A DNA stretch of 64,000 nt from Bacteroidales bacterium (GCA_022865305.1 JALHSP010000102.1:1-64000); one strand, 5' to 3'. Shown: positions 19,301 through 27,580, numbered from the stretch's first letter. Numbers and translations are program-made. The notes: generated by a model from the letters alone, not told the origin.

Positions 19301-21663
19301 CAATTTAATATATTATCGCTGGCTCCCTGGAAATATACCGAGGCGGCTCCAGATGTGGCATCCGGTGTAGTTGGTGGAAAGGCATTATAAATCGGATATG
19401 GAAGATTTGTGAACTTAACAGTACCATTATTTGTGAAATCACCTTTAATGATGACAGTATGAAAATTAAGGTAATAATTAAGAAATGGAGCCGTTCCTCC
19501 GGTCCCGCCGATTGCAGTATTCGTTACACCATTCCCAACGGCAATGAAGGCGCTGTTATCAACTGTAACATTTCCATTGACAGTGAGAGTTAATTTTGTT
19601 GAAGAGATGTTGTCATTGATCTGAAATGTTCCGCTTTTTATATATAAATTCCCATTTAATGTAAGGTTGATTAATTGGGTTGCAACAAAGCCGGAGGTGT
19701 TGATAGTTAAGTTATTATATGCCGTTTGGGTGACTGATATGGTAAAATTTCCGGCATTATAATATTCGGTTGTTCCTCCACCGGCATCAATGAACGTGTT
19801 GACTACAGTTGCAGGAAAATTTACTGAAGCAAGCTTTATGGTTCCCTGTCCGCGAAGGGCTGTAAGAGTATTGGTAAACCTTCTGTCTGTCTGGTCCAGA
19901 AAACCACCCTCGTCAATTGTAATATCCAGTCCAGAGGAAAAAATGTCGCTGGAAAGAAAAACTGTACGACCTGTAAGAATTACAACCTTATCATTTATCC
20001 CGGGTACAGTATTACCTACCTGCAGGGTACCACTGGGGTCTGATGTCCATGTAGAAGGTGTGTTCCAGTCACCTGTCTGGTAGGAATAATAATATTTAGA
20101 TAATACTGTTCCTGTACAGAAATAAGGACCAGGATTAAGTACAGATGGTGATATTATTGAAGATGAAATGCTGGAACCGCCGATTGCTGCATAATTTCCT
20201 GCGACAGCCGATGACATACCAATAGTTTTTGACAGATCAAGACCGCTTTCATACAACTCAACCCTTGCGCTTGTCAGGTTTCCGCTGTTTAAGTTTATAA
20301 GTGACCAATAGCGTGGATCTACAGGACCAATAGTTATACCGTCACCTGTTAAGGCGCCTGCTGCACTTACTGACGCACTTAGAACAGGGCCGGTGGTACC
20401 TGTATTTACATCTCTGAGGTTAATAGCTTTAAATACTCCCCCTTCTCCGATCGGAAACAAATAATTATTACCTGTTCCAACCAAATTTGCCGTTAATGTT
20501 CTTTCCACAGCTCCGGTAGTAACATTTACAAAAGAGCCCGGAGTCCAGACAATAGCTGTCGCAGGATTTGTGTTAGTAATTTTCAGAGTATTTGTTCCGG
20601 CTTGTACAATACCGCTTGTAAGAGTCATAACTCCACCGGCTGCAAGTGTAATGTTACTATTCATTGTAACACCATTTGCATTATTTAATGTAAGATTATT
20701 CAAATTTGTAACACTGCCCGGAATAAAACCTCCGGCAGAAGACCCGCCAAAAACAAGACTGGATGCTGCGGTTGTAATTAAATTTGCAGGTGTTCCCGCA
20801 ATGGTTGGTCCGTTTAATGTGAGTGTATTTGCTCCAACAGTAAAAGTACCGGTAGTAAGTGTAAGAGTTCCACCCATGGTAATATTCCCAGACATTGTTT
20901 TATTACCACTCCCTGAAATAGTAAGATTATAATACGAACTTACATTAACCAATTGGGCTGCACCTGCGAAATTAACTGTATTCCCACTATTCAAAGCTGT
21001 CAAAGTTGTAATTGCAGAATTTCCTCCGATATTAAGAGTAGCATTCACACTCTGTGTTAATCCTCCGGATCCTCCAAGCGCTGTGCTAACTGTCAAGGTG
21101 CCATTATTGGTAAGGGTAATGCCGGTAACTGTTACATTTGGTATTGAAAATGCTCCTGTTAATGCCTGATTATTTGTGTTAAAAGTATAAGTACCTGTAC
21201 CAGCATCAAAAGTTCCATTGTTTGTAATACCTCCTCTAAAAGTAATTGGTACATTAACAGTGTTATTGTTCCAGATACCCCCGGCATTAATGGTCACAAG
21301 TCCGGTAAACGTTTTTGTTCCTGCTGTGTTGGTATTATTGATTGTTCCGTTTAATGCTGTTGTTCCGTTCACAGTGAAATTAAATCCTCCGATTATCAGG
21401 GTTGAACCAGTGGCTATAGTTATATTGTTACAAGCCGATGCAGCATCGACAGTTATAGAATATCCTCCTTCAATAATGACATTATCACCGGCAACCGGAA
21501 TGCTTGCTCCGCCTGCTCCTCCGGAAGTTGCCGACCATGTAGAGGTGACATTCCAGTCCCCGGTTGCCACAGAATAGCGGTCTGCGGCAATTACTGACAA
21601 TACCGAAAATGATAAAATCACTGCCAGGGAAAATATCTTACAGGTCAGGTTTTGTTTTATCAC
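10348..21663 (-). CDS. Giant modular T9SS-type secreted adhesin (3771 aa)
   Basis: A single uninterrupted 11.3-kb frame. A signal peptide (about 8-27) is followed by long beta-rich, Gly/Asn/Thr-rich repeats typical of beta-helix surface proteins. Five modules open with a related motif (GDWNVTSTW near 34, GDWNTPSTW near 530, SAWNLNTTW near 1487, GEWSDVTIW near 2400, SDWNVSGNW near 3170), each followed by a PxxxDxVxI strand. PKD/Ig-like domains lie near 2950-3160. The last 590 residues match the neighbouring 585-residue protein and end in a T9SS type A-like sorting domain (GTLVITNLTGQAVF ... PGLYIITL ... RKLFIEE). Export by T9SS and surface attachment are inferred. The start is GTG; the preceding 80-codon frame overlaps it by four bases. 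Adhesion is a guess from architecture. Confidence 0.88.
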   Translation of the reverse strand: MIKQNLTCKIFSLAVILSFSVLSVIAADRYSVATGDWNVTSTWSATSGGAGGASIPVAGDNVIIEGGYSITVDAASACNNITIATGSTLIIGGFNFTVNGTTALNGTINNTNTAGTKTFTGLVTINAGGIWNNNTVNVPITFRGGITNNGTFDAGTGTYTFNTNNQALTGAFSIPNVTVTGITLTNNGTLTVSTALGGSGGLTQSVNATLNIGGNSAITTLTALNSGNTVNFAGAAQLVNVSSYYNLTISGSGNKTMSGNITMGGTLTLTTGTFTVGANTLTLNGPTIAGTPANLITTAASSLVFGGSSAGGFIPGSVTNLNNLTLNNANGVTMNSNITLAAGGVMTLTSGIVQAGTNTLKITNTNPATAIVWTPGSFVNVTTGAVERTLTANLVGTGNNYLFPIGEGGVFKAINLRDVNTGTTGPVLSASVSAAGALTGDGITIGPVDPRYWSLINLNSGNLTSARVELYESGLDLSKTIGMSSAVAGNYAAIGGSSISSSIISPSVLNPGPYFCTGTVLSKYYYSYQTGDWNTPSTWTSDPSGTLQVGNTVPGINDKVVILTGRTVFLSSDIFSSGLDITIDEGGFLDQTDRRFTNTLTALRGQGTIKLASVNFPATVVNTFIDAGGGTTEYYNAGNFTISVTQTAYNNLTINTSGFVATQLINLTLNGNLYIKSGTFQINDNISSTKLTLTVNGNVTVDNSAFIAVGNGVTNTAIGGTGGTAPFLNYYLNFHTVIIKGDFTNNGTVKFTNLPYPIYNAFPPTTPDATSGAASVYFQGASDNILNCNGITNFYNLILDKGIDQTFKLTINSTDYSNFRLYGANILATDGAETSNPNLRKALWIRNGTLILKGFIIIPSLSEGIAGTSDYYIPSNGALIVDGGDVVVLSSADDYREINTAYTVAAPDNATIGVTSGGVSALDIFGKLQINNGYLSTRESGGIITSSVASGQFVINDGIIDAKQFLSSTGSASYTQTGGLLILRGRFQRTPVAYTTVADLTDISSATLNTTRSINGTNPAFGTFNLENTGNIYTVSGGTIQIYDVTGTGAGEQEAFDVKSSAANINVTGGTLEIIPVTGSGLADAVNYSLFINAPVGNLVINRSSSTSVVRISTPMVVQNDFSLTSGDFLANNFNLTIGGDFTIENGTTYTAGTNLTTLNGTADQIFTINLAVPLSLFTFTIDKPAGVSVNLAGSQNTLTVTDNFRLVLGTMNVSDKTINVARDVYNSGVQSGSGKIVLNGILTQSIDGNGIFENVELNNNNAAAAPVSLAANMTIDGVITFSQDKIFNIGTYNLKLNSLASIVNGSTTRYIQTAGNAGDGGLTKAYLSPAAFTFPVGAPTITPARPVKYTPATIGFNTPPAVYGSITIIPVGYEHPSTTTNGQSLTYFWRVTSSGFSGIAANSVTHSFTYDQSDVVGTESNYIPAQYTRNDFTWRPGTNTNPPIDIANNLITDWTTPTNSTNFLDADYTAGDASFGTPLTFYSIASSAWNLNTTWSYTSGGPAAPAGAVEGVNFPGPNSIVIIENNRTVNLTANHSCASLQIQSGSTLDIYTWTGSIFSMVLSQPSGNNGLFRLTTTVGSPKVFSFPANSDFSDFNNNHGTTEFYDIDGATGAEYILPPSVTTYGNLILRAKGGDNLILPNNSYTTIKGDLTVTGDNPDAWVTMSWLTAGVYSPVVEKTVHVTGNMYINNGTFLFLDDQAPQHLIVDGNVTIAPGAAFDTYNGYPVNNGTNPRLNSFEIGGSLINNSNSNPSARFISGNNYVNLTFSGSTNASITSGIGAVPITIFNKVTVNKGTSQVTTLTCNIAGTLTTPTNDWLTLINGTFIYNRTGNLTISQGTDFTIPETAGLTINTPSNVLIANNAANNETFYLNGRLTILNGGGNVYIGPIGNTANNADIEYSGNGASAIEVQGGNLFVTGQIRRPLPTTNGILSYKQSGGNVIIYGNNSSLTKAKLEVLNDASEFTMSGGTLTIVRGGGTTFGDLYLRPAVSSVTGGTIIFTQSPVAGPVIDAIQTYLADANIPLNNLTITGKTAGTQRDASLTLMVSQLVLNGSLTISNNRSTLNSNSLNISLKGDLNNSGTYIYGTNVTTFNGGAQSVTGSTVTNFYNLEVLSLTSLTVNISFAVNRNLTIHSGNLVLNTNKVTLSGNLVNNGSYTDNNTTGGIVLSGTLQQQISGTGSFGRFELNNAAGAKLINDITLQNNLVLTQGVLEINKFLLTLSQNSLIDGAPFGITKMIKSDGVTSNLGVRKFFTAAPQSFTFPVGVFGKYTPAIYTISASATVGYIKVNPINSNHSSVTDPSNVLNYYWQIESSGISGFDANVLLQYMPGDVYGVESDYVAAKLVQPGNYWYEAPYGPATDNVDETNHQITFIHTGSSNLNGDYTAGDNTAIPGEVPAYQSNKDGEWSDVTIWTPVGSSPPCPSGGPTGAFVIIDHVVTIDVNRISSFSTTINNRLRVVSPTFGHSFGVVSGDGTIYLESGNLPAGNYTSFTNCSGNGTIEYGGIGTYSITIIATLFNSLPNMFFTGTGIRILPNKELTICKRLVIDGPTLDNSVNNRKLIIHGSMERYNTGAFISGTGSSPASTVSFAGTSVQILGGLTGDFAGANKFNNLEINDLAGLNIGANGLIEVNNELLLTNGIISTSSTSRLILLSTSSAAVIPEGGNSTSFVNGPLIKKINRGGTFLYPVGKGTTKGHNFTLTYSEGSTLPWTVEFFTPNPTSASLTPPLVVSNTQEYWSVSTNTGSKAKIKIAWDPNSDLTPLMTENGMVDMRVAEYIAGLWNENESTASGDNNNGEVGTTKKIDISTTPRDFTTASVTATNARASFSSTAPVCGAAGNPVSFTSFNPINLNYTLDYTINGAPQPTINVTSLPYTLPTPVPGAYKLTGFTFNNGANIGVVDGTIVNAYANPTTSNAGLDQSLCGVSGTILAGNDPVPYSGLWTIVSGAGGTFVNSTQYNTVFTGVLGETYTLRWTISNASCTSSDDVVITFPVVASMPSNFTSAPTQVCQGSGGYIYTVPNVSGNNYNWSYSGTGHTINGTGNSVTVDFNTSATSGTLSVTATNACGTSAARTVDITVTALPVATFSYTGTPYCPNAANPFPAFSGGGVAGTFSSTAGLVFVSTATGQVDLAASTPGSYTVTNTIAASGGCGEVTATSPITIISELTWTGEVSSDWNVSGNWTCGFIPDLATSVQILNVSNKPVLSSGTVGAVNNLIIDNGTSLTISGNTLKISGTITNNGTFTAATGTIEFNGTAAQLIGADVFAGNTIKDLTVNNAAGVTLQGPLNITGIASVQSGNLTSGGYLTLLSTAAQTALIICAGGGSVSGNVTMQRYLPSGFGYKYFSSPFQAATVSEFGDDINLGASFPSFYRYDESRTSSGWVSYTTTTNILNPLQGYAANFGSGSAPNTADITGVVNNGLLSVALYNHNYTYTRGFNLVGNPYPSPIDWDATSGWTKTNIDDALYYFKASTDDQYGGTYSSYVDGVSGDPGVATNIIPSMQGFFIHIKDGAYPVTGTLSLDNSVRITDLTHSFVKSGKAESKPLLRLSASFSDDTASTDPVVIYFDEKAEITFDGRLDALKLMNTDLKVPNLYAIGSNGTRLSIDALPLSLMTGCTVPLGIKTNRSGNIIFRISSISSLLSVTGIYLSDLVTSTNQDLLAGREYNIFLAAGDYSDRFFLYINSIPTEIASVRSDDNLFRTYYSRGMLMSDINLGRMNNGTLVITNLTGQAVFIRKIFDSGHYEFNPAVKPGLYIITLTMGNQRISRKLFIEE

Positions 21664-21902
21664 ATTATCGGTAATGTTAATGCATTCTTCACGGTAATTG
21701 CCAAACCATTATCTGCGCTTGTCACCGTAGGTAAGGTAAGTGTTATATCACCGGCGGCCAGTACAAACGTTTCGGTTTTTAATAAAGTGTCTGTGGCTGA
21801 TTTGGTTAAAGGAATTTCAGAAACACTAAAGCATATCCACATGCTGCCGTTCCAATAGTAAAAACCGTCCGGCACCGACCCTTCTGTACTATAGACAAGC
21901 AT
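21660..21902 (-). CDS. 80-residue orphan fragment between two T9SS proteins
   Basis: This short frame reads GFYYWNGSMWICFS, a pattern common near the ends of Bacteroidota surface proteins where a 'YYWNGSxW' block follows repeats, then a Thr/Val-rich tail. It has no signal peptide, starts 12 bp after the stop of the upstream T9SS gene and overlaps the start of the giant gene. It may be a remnant of a larger gene deleted between its neighbours, or the leftover of a recombination that placed the two adhesins in tandem. An independent function is doubtful. Confidence 0.4.
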   Translation of the reverse strand: MLVYSTEGSVPDGFYYWNGSMWICFSVSEIPLTKSATDTLLKTETFVLAAGDITLTLPTVTSADNGLAITVKNALTLPIM

Positions 21903-21914
21903 TCCTAACTGATT

Positions 21915-23672
21915 TCACTGGTTCTTTATTAATATTTTTTTTGCGATCTTATTTTTTCCTGAAATAAAATTGGCAATATATATTCCATCTTTTAAATATA
22001 TATTAAACTCATGATAACCTTCTTCATAAATTTTATGTATAAATAGAGTTTGCCCTAAAAGATTGTATATCATTATAGAGCCATCTGCACCTTCTGCACC
22101 TTGAAGATTATTGATCTTTGCTTTCAGAACACCTTGAGAGTAGTAAATGCTGAAAAGATCAGGTCCGGGAAAATTATCCGGAATATCTGTAATACTGTTT
22201 GACAGATTGAGAAAGAACCTGTTTTTATATTCTCCAACACTAAGAGAAATCTTATATTCCTGATTATTGAGCAGGTCTTGTTCTGTACTAGTCACCTTAT
22301 CAATAAGTGAAATTCTCATTTCCGAAAAAGTTCCTTCAATATCACGAATCTTGAAAATAACATCACCAGCTATATTAATTTTTAAGCCAAGTGGTACACT
22401 ATAAGTAGTGTCTGTGGCATAAGGTAATGCTTTGATTGAAATTTTCCTATCGTTAGGTGTCACTACATACACATTAGGAACACTCAAGTCAGTATTCATG
22501 AGTTTAAGGGCATCCAGTTGACCATCAAATTCACTGGTTGCTTTTGGATCGAAATAAACAACTAAATAATCGGGTGAACTCAGGTTATTCGAAAAACTTG
22601 CTGTAAACCTAAGAAGTGATATACCCTTTTCGCCTTTTAGGAAAGACTGAGATTGATTTGTTACCCTTACATTATTATTCATTCGTAATATTCCAGTTAC
22701 AGGATAAGTACCATCCTTTACGTGTACAAAGAAACCCTGCATTGTGGGAATAATATTTGATGCTATTCCATCACTTGAAATACCTTTCATAAAAGTGCTA
22801 TAATTACCACCATATTGGTCAGAAGCGCTGGTTTTAAAATAATAAAAAGCATCATCAATATTAATTTTTGTCCATCCCGAAGAAGAATACCAATCTATTG
22901 GTGAAGGATATGCATCTCCAATAAGATTAAATCCCTTTGTATAGGCTTTGTTATTATTATAAAGTGTATCTGAAAGATTTCCGTTGTTTACTATACTTGT
23001 AACATCAACGGTATTTGGAATATTAACTGAACCAAAATTAACCGCATAACCTGCCATCGGACTAAGTACATTGGTTGTTGATTTATAATTAACCCACCCC
23101 AAAGAAGTTCGACTTTCATCGTACTGGTAAAATGTGGTAAATGATGCTGAAAGATCAATATCATCCCCAAACTCATTAATAGTAGCTGCCTGAAATGGAG
23201 AACTGAAATACTCATACCCAAATCCTGAGGGAAGATAACGTTCCATGGTAACATTTCCGGAGACCTGGCCCGTACCTGCACCGTTAATAAGCGCTGTGCT
23301 TGATGCTGTTGAAATAAGTGTCAAGTATCCATCAACGTTTAATGTCCCGTTGCCTAACAGAATTCCTGCTAGTTTTTGACCGGCAGTTAAAATTTTAGTT
23401 GTACTACCTGAGGAAACAGTAATATTGTTAAAAGTTGCCGTTGAAGATCCACCCAGACTCTGGGTAGTTCCGGCAAATGTAACAGTACCTCCTGTATCAG
23501 TAAACGTTCCGTTATTTACCCAATTACGAGAAAGGATCATATTGCCACTGCGCTCAATTACTTTGGTTCCTGACTTAATAATTATTCCCTGCCCGAAAGA
23601 AAAGCCTGAGAGCATTATTATCGAAAGACACGTTGTTAATATGTGAGTAAATATTAACACTAATTTGTCCAT
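21915..23672 (-). CDS. T9SS-type secreted protein, paralog of giant adhesin C-terminus
   Basis: A 585-residue secreted protein with signal peptide (cleavage near FSFGQG) and a short Gly/Thr-rich stalk to about residue 120. The remainder aligns with the last 590 residues of the 3771-residue protein: RYLPSGFGYEYFSSPFQAAT, YDESRTS.GWV, GFNLIGDAYPSPIDW, NIIPTMQGFFVHVKDGTYPVTG, and LDALKLMNTDL. The C-terminus (SIMIYNLLGQTLFIHKI ... GIYIANF ... KKILIKNQ) is a T9SS type A-like sorting domain. Its codons are more AT-rich than in the paralog, so the copies are either old or separately acquired. It is the first gene of an apparent minus-strand run with the fragment and the giant gene. Confidence 0.88.
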   Translation of the reverse strand: MDKLVLIFTHILTTCLSIIMLSGFSFGQGIIIKSGTKVIERSGNMILSRNWVNNGTFTDTGGTVTFAGTTQSLGGSSTATFNNITVSSGSTTKILTAGQKLAGILLGNGTLNVDGYLTLISTASSTALINGAGTGQVSGNVTMERYLPSGFGYEYFSSPFQAATINEFGDDIDLSASFTTFYQYDESRTSLGWVNYKSTTNVLSPMAGYAVNFGSVNIPNTVDVTSIVNNGNLSDTLYNNNKAYTKGFNLIGDAYPSPIDWYSSSGWTKINIDDAFYYFKTSASDQYGGNYSTFMKGISSDGIASNIIPTMQGFFVHVKDGTYPVTGILRMNNNVRVTNQSQSFLKGEKGISLLRFTASFSNNLSSPDYLVVYFDPKATSEFDGQLDALKLMNTDLSVPNVYVVTPNDRKISIKALPYATDTTYSVPLGLKINIAGDVIFKIRDIEGTFSEMRISLIDKVTSTEQDLLNNQEYKISLSVGEYKNRFFLNLSNSITDIPDNFPGPDLFSIYYSQGVLKAKINNLQGAEGADGSIMIYNLLGQTLFIHKIYEEGYHEFNIYLKDGIYIANFISGKNKIAKKILIKNQ

Positions 23673-23867
23673 TCAATTATTATCCAATTAAATGGTAAAA
23701 ACAAAACAAGGGTTTTATATGAACTGGCTATGATTTGTTACCCGGATTCATAATATTTTATGTGAGAGAGTACCTTCTTAAAAATATTGTCACGAAAAAT
23801 TTATTATTAATAAATTCTGTGCATTTATAATTTATGGTGAGTTCATTACAATAAACTGTCGGTTATT

Positions 23868-24190
23868 ATGAGGGAATATTCTGATAAAGAAATTATTGAG
23901 TGTCTGAGAGACCGGCAGGGTTATGTGGTACGATACCATTTTGACAAGTACCTTCCGATGATACGTCTTATGGTCAGTCAATTGGGAGGCTCCGTGGAAG
24001 ATGCTAAGGATATTTTTAGGATGGGTTAATAATAATGCTTGAGAAGATTGATAATTATGAATTTGAATTGACCTGTAAATTCAAGACATTTCTGTATTGT
24101 GTCTGTGAAAACCTTTGGAAAGCTGTTCTTTCAAAACGCCATGCATCGACGAATTATCTTACCCGCAGAATAGATACAGACATGGATTGG
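23868..24190 (+). pseudogene. ECF-type sigma factor, frameshifted and truncated
   Basis: From ATG 23868 the frame reads EIIECLRDRQGYVVRYHFD and continues through SQLGGSVEDAKDIF, a sigma-70 region 2 pattern. At about 24018 one base is missing: restoring a C in TTT-CAG-GAT gives DIFQDGLIIMLEKID and joins the second frame (24035 onward), which continues as FELTCKFKTFLYCVCENLWK. The gene then stops being recognisable where the ~130-bp repeat begins at 24191, so region 4, which reads the -35 element, is absent. It is divergent from the 585-residue adhesin gene, whose regulator it may once have been. Confidence 0.8.
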
Positions 24191-24321
24191 AAAAACCAGT
24201 GGCCTTTACCATCTTTGGCCGGAGTAAAGTGACTATTCCCGGCCGGAGTTAAGCACTTTTTTTTAAGTTATGTATTGGTCAATTTAAACCGGCGCAGGGT
24301 GGTCAATTTGTCCGGCTTTTC
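24191..24321 (-). repeat. Dispersed ~130-bp repeat, copy B
   Basis: The reverse complement aligns with copy A at 9653-9786, including TTGACCAC, TACATAACTT, GCTTAACTCCGG and AAGGCCACTGG. It replaces the 3' half of the ECF sigma gene and is in the same orientation as copy C, 530 bp downstream. IS21-end origin is inferred from the internal TGACCA subrepeats. Confidence 0.7.
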
Positions 24322-24441
24322 CACAGGCTATTGAATTTTAAATTTTTATATTGTAAATTAGCATAGATTTGCCGCGAAAAGATAACCAAGTCGATATGCT
24401 CATCAACCAGTTCCTCATGGAATGTACGAATTGAAGAAGTA

Positions 24442-24471
24442 CAAAGGCCACCAATGGTGGTCTTTGATTTT
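24442..24471. terminator. Hairpin, terminator-like
   Basis: CAAAGGCCACC at 24442-24452 pairs with GGTGGTCTTTG at 24456-24466 (11 bp, one G-U pair, 3-nt loop) and is followed by ATTTT. It sits in debris between repeat copies B and C, so which transcript it would end is unclear. Confidence 0.35.
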
Positions 24472-24616
24472 AAGTAGAAAGTTCATTCTTAAGATTGATC
24501 ACAAAATGACACAATCTGCTATTAGTTTTATGAAATTATTGACTTGTATCCTAATAAGTCATACCTTTCTTAATGCATAATTTTATTATTATACAGACAA
24601 CCAAAACTATATTCTT

Positions 24617-24823
24617 ATGAAAGCACTTAACTGGATAGCATGGATTTCTGCTGCAATTGCAGCTGTTATTATCTTACTTGCATGTATTTCTCTTTTAATA
24701 GGAAAAGGCATTTTGGGTTTTAATCATGCTGTGAATTTTTTCCAGGCAGCAAACAGCTTCCTGCTGCTGGCCATAGCTCTGTTTATCGTAACCAAAAAAT
24801 GCGAATGTAAAAACGATAAATAA
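24617..24823 (+). CDS. Small two-helix membrane protein
   Basis: A 68-residue protein with two strongly hydrophobic segments (about 4-28 and 38-60) and a short charged Cys-containing tail (KKCECKNDK). I do not recognise the family, although small proteins of this shape are common in Bacteroidota. It lies between two copies of the dispersed repeat, which could have helped move it. The hydrophobic pattern and Met start support a real gene. Confidence 0.6.
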   Translation: MKALNWIAWISAAIAAVIILLACISLLIGKGILGFNHAVNFFQAANSFLLLAIALFIVTKKCECKNDK

Positions 24824-24849
24824 GTAAGTCTGGCATTATAGAAATAGTG

Positions 24850-24984
24850 AAAAAACCAGTGTCCTTAACCACCTTTGACCAGAGTAAAACTGACCATCCT
24901 TGACTTGAGGTAATTACTTGTTTTTAACTTGTGTATGTTAATTGTAATCAAATAGGCCAAATGTGGTCAGATTGTCCGGCTTTT
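24850..24984 (-). repeat. Dispersed ~130-bp repeat, copy C
   Basis: The reverse complement begins AAAAGCCGGACAATCTGACC and continues through CATTTGGCC and TACACAAGTT to the GGACACTGG end, matching copies A and B at lower identity. It ends about 50 bp before fabF and may carry or disrupt its promoter region. Confidence 0.65.
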
Positions 24985-25035
24985 GTACCTTTAGCTCGTA
25001 ACTTCATTCTATTTCACTAAGAACCCATAGCTGTC

Positions 25036-26271
25036 ATGGATAAAAACAAAGCAGTTGTAGTCACTGGTATTGGAGTATTTACCTCCATTGGTTGTAATCG
25101 TGCTGATTTCTGGAATTCACTGATAACAGGCAAATCGGGAATTAAAAGAATTCAGGCTTTCGATCCTCATGCCCACAAAAGCCAGATCGGTTCTGAGGTA
25201 ATATCATATAAACCGGAGGATTATTTTGATCGTAAAGAATCGCGTAAAATGGCCAGGGTATCCCAACTGGCTTCCAGTGCAGCAATTGAGGCAGTGAGGG
25301 ATTCCGGTCTGGATCTGAATAATGAAGACAGGGACAGAATTGGATGTGTCATTGGATCGGCCGCCGGAGATACTACACACCTTGAAGATCAGTATATCCG
25401 GTTTTTGAAAATGGGACCGGGCTCGGTCAATCCTTTAACCGTGCCCAGGGTTATTCCCAATATGCCGGTTTGTAATGCAGCAATTGTTCTGGGAATTCAT
25501 GGGCCAAACCTGGGAGTCTCTGCTGCTTGTACAACCGGCACACATTCGATTGGAATTGCACTTGGACTGCTCAGGGTAGGCATGGCAGATGTGATCCTGG
25601 CCGGTGGAGCAGAATCCACCATGACACCTTTGGTTCTTGATGCTTACGCGAGCATGGGAGTCCTTTCAACTTTCAATGAAAAGCCTGAAATTGCCAGCCG
25701 TCCCTTCGATCTGAATCGGGATGGATTTGTGATGGGTGAAGGTGCCTGTGTTCTGGTTCTGGAAACATTGGAACATGCTGAAAAGAGGGGAGCAAAACCT
25801 CTGGCATTGTTAAGTGGATTCGGCATGACCTCAGATGCGTATAGGATTGCTGCTCCTGAACCAAATGGCACATGGGCAGCTGCGGCCATGCAGCTTGCTG
25901 TTAAAGATGCAGGTCTTGATCTGGAAGATATAGGGTATATTAATGCCCATGGAACTTCGACCAGGGTGAATGATAAAACGGAAACACTGGCGATTCAAAA
26001 GGCTTTTGGATACAGGAATATCCCTGTAAGTTCGAACAAATCAATGATTGGTCATACGCTTGGTGCAGCAGGTGCAATTGAAGCAGCTGCTACAGTGCTG
26101 GCAGTTCATCATGGGATTTTACCTCCAACCATTAATTTTGAATTAAAAGATCCGGAATGTGATCTGGACGTAATACCCAATCAAGCCCGGGCTGTGAAAA
26201 TCGGAGCTGCGATTTCTAACTCTTTCGGTTTTGGTGGGCAAAATGGGGTGCTTGTTTTCTCAAAAGCCTGA
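25036..26271 (+). CDS. fabF: Beta-ketoacyl-ACP synthase II
   Basis: A 411-residue condensing enzyme of the KAS I/II family that elongates acyl-ACP with malonyl-ACP. The Cys nucleophile lies in VSAACTTGTHSIG (about residue 164), and the two active-site His lie in NAHGTSTRVND (about 303) and KSMIGHTLGAAGA (about 339). The GFGGQNG loop near the C-terminus is also intact. Length is typical and the gene looks functional. It sits inside the putative island beside a damaged acyl-CoA synthetase gene and a nitronate monooxygenase gene, not in a fab cluster with acpP, so it may be a second copy with an accessory role. No consensus promoter was found; a repeat copy lies just upstream. Confidence 0.93.
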   Translation: MDKNKAVVVTGIGVFTSIGCNRADFWNSLITGKSGIKRIQAFDPHAHKSQIGSEVISYKPEDYFDRKESRKMARVSQLASSAAIEAVRDSGLDLNNEDRDRIGCVIGSAAGDTTHLEDQYIRFLKMGPGSVNPLTVPRVIPNMPVCNAAIVLGIHGPNLGVSAACTTGTHSIGIALGLLRVGMADVILAGGAESTMTPLVLDAYASMGVLSTFNEKPEIASRPFDLNRDGFVMGEGACVLVLETLEHAEKRGAKPLALLSGFGMTSDAYRIAAPEPNGTWAAAAMQLAVKDAGLDLEDIGYINAHGTSTRVNDKTETLAIQKAFGYRNIPVSSNKSMIGHTLGAAGAIEAAATVLAVHHGILPPTINFELKDPECDLDVIPNQARAVKIGAAISNSFGFGGQNGVLVFSKA

Positions 26272-26363
26272 AGTATCAATTTTACCTTAGTTGCCAGCCA
26301 TTCTGGTTTTTAAAATTGATAATATAGTATATTGGTTCTTTTCTCTAACTAATACAAATACAT

Positions 26364-27267
26364 ATGGAGCCAACAAGAACTTTTGACCTTCTAACCAGGA
26401 TGCAAAAACTGTATGCTGATAAAAAAGATGTAATAGCAGGGAAGGAAAATGGTAACTGGAAACGGTATTCAGCACAAGAGTACATTGATAATTGTAACTG
26501 GGTTAGTTACGCTCTTCTTTCAATGGGAATAAAAAAAGGGGGATAAGGTCGCCATCATTTCAAATAACCGGCCTGAATGGAATTTTACCGATTTTGGAAT
26601 AAGTCAGATTGGTGCAATAAGTGTTCCTATTTATCCAACCATTAGCAGCGAGGAGTATGAATATATCCTTGGCCATGCTGAACCTAAACTTGTATTTGTT
26701 TCAGACAAAACCATGTATGAAAAAATTAAACCTGAAGTAATCGTCGCTGTACCCCGTTTACTGGAACGAATATTCGACAAAATTATCAGCAAGGGGAAAG
26801 AACTTAAGGGACTTAAGAAAATAATATTCTTTTGGGCCGTGAATCTTAGACTTCGTTATGAGTTAAATGGGAAAAACGGAAGGTTCTATGAGATGCAGTT
26901 GCCCCTCGCAAACAAACTCATCTTTAATAAATGGAGAGAAGCCCTGGGAGGGAATATAAAGATTATTGCATCTGGAGGTGCAGCCTTACAACCCAGACTT
27001 GCCCGCATTTTCTGGGCTGCCCGGATTTATGTTTTGGAAGGATATGGACTAACCGAGACTTCTCCTGTAATCTCTTTAAATAATCTAACTACAATGGAGG
27101 TTATGTTTGGAACAGTTGGTCCAATAATGAAGGATATACAGGTAAGGATTGCAGAAGACGGAGAAATTCTTTCTAAGGGTCCTAATCTGATGCTTGGTTA
27201 TTATAAGGAGCCCAAACTTACTGAAGAAGCAATCGATGCGGACGGATGGTTTCACATATTAAATTAA
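26364..27267 (+). pseudogene. Long-chain acyl-CoA synthetase, frameshifted and internally deleted
   Basis: The first frame (26364-26546) gives the N-terminus with LLSMGIKKG. At the A7G5 run near 26530-26541 the frame shifts, and from 26542 it reads DKVAIISNNRPEWNFTDFG, PIYPTISSEEYEYILGHAEP and FVSDKTMYEKIKP. It then jumps straight to VAVPRLLERIFDKI, missing roughly 150 residues that in this family hold the AMP-binding loop (TSGTTGxPKG). The rest (GGAALQPRLARIFWAA, VLEGYGLTETSPV, KGPNLMLGYYKEP) is recognisable until a stop at 27267, right after DGWFH, so the C-terminal domain is also lost. Three lesions make this a certain pseudogene of the COG1022 type. Confidence 0.9.
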
Positions 27268-27580
27268 AAAGAAACGTGTTGTACGAAAAGTATAGTAATG
27301 TTATTAGTGAGATCTTCAGTGTTGATAAAATTGAAGGCATCAAATAGTATGGACAATCAATGAATGGCATTAGTTTTAAAGGTATCAAATAACTTGTTCC
27401 ATCAGAACTTCTAAAAACGGCCGCTTTTTTTCTACTATTTGTCATTACTTTATGTAATCTTTGGAAATGCCGGCAAGTGTTAACTAAAGAGAATTTCCAT
27501 CATCATTTATATTAATTATCTCTTTTTAAGCTGTCAGCCTGTATAATGACTTAAATTTGCAAAATGTTTTAAAAGAATAA
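27268..27580. other. Intergenic region before the monooxygenase gene
   Basis: This stretch probably covers decayed 3' sequence of the synthetase pseudogene, but no family motif can be followed. At 27552-27559 TAAATTTG matches the -7 promoter box, 22 bp before the ATG at 27581; the -33 position has only a T-rich stretch. Nothing else is visible. Confidence 0.45.
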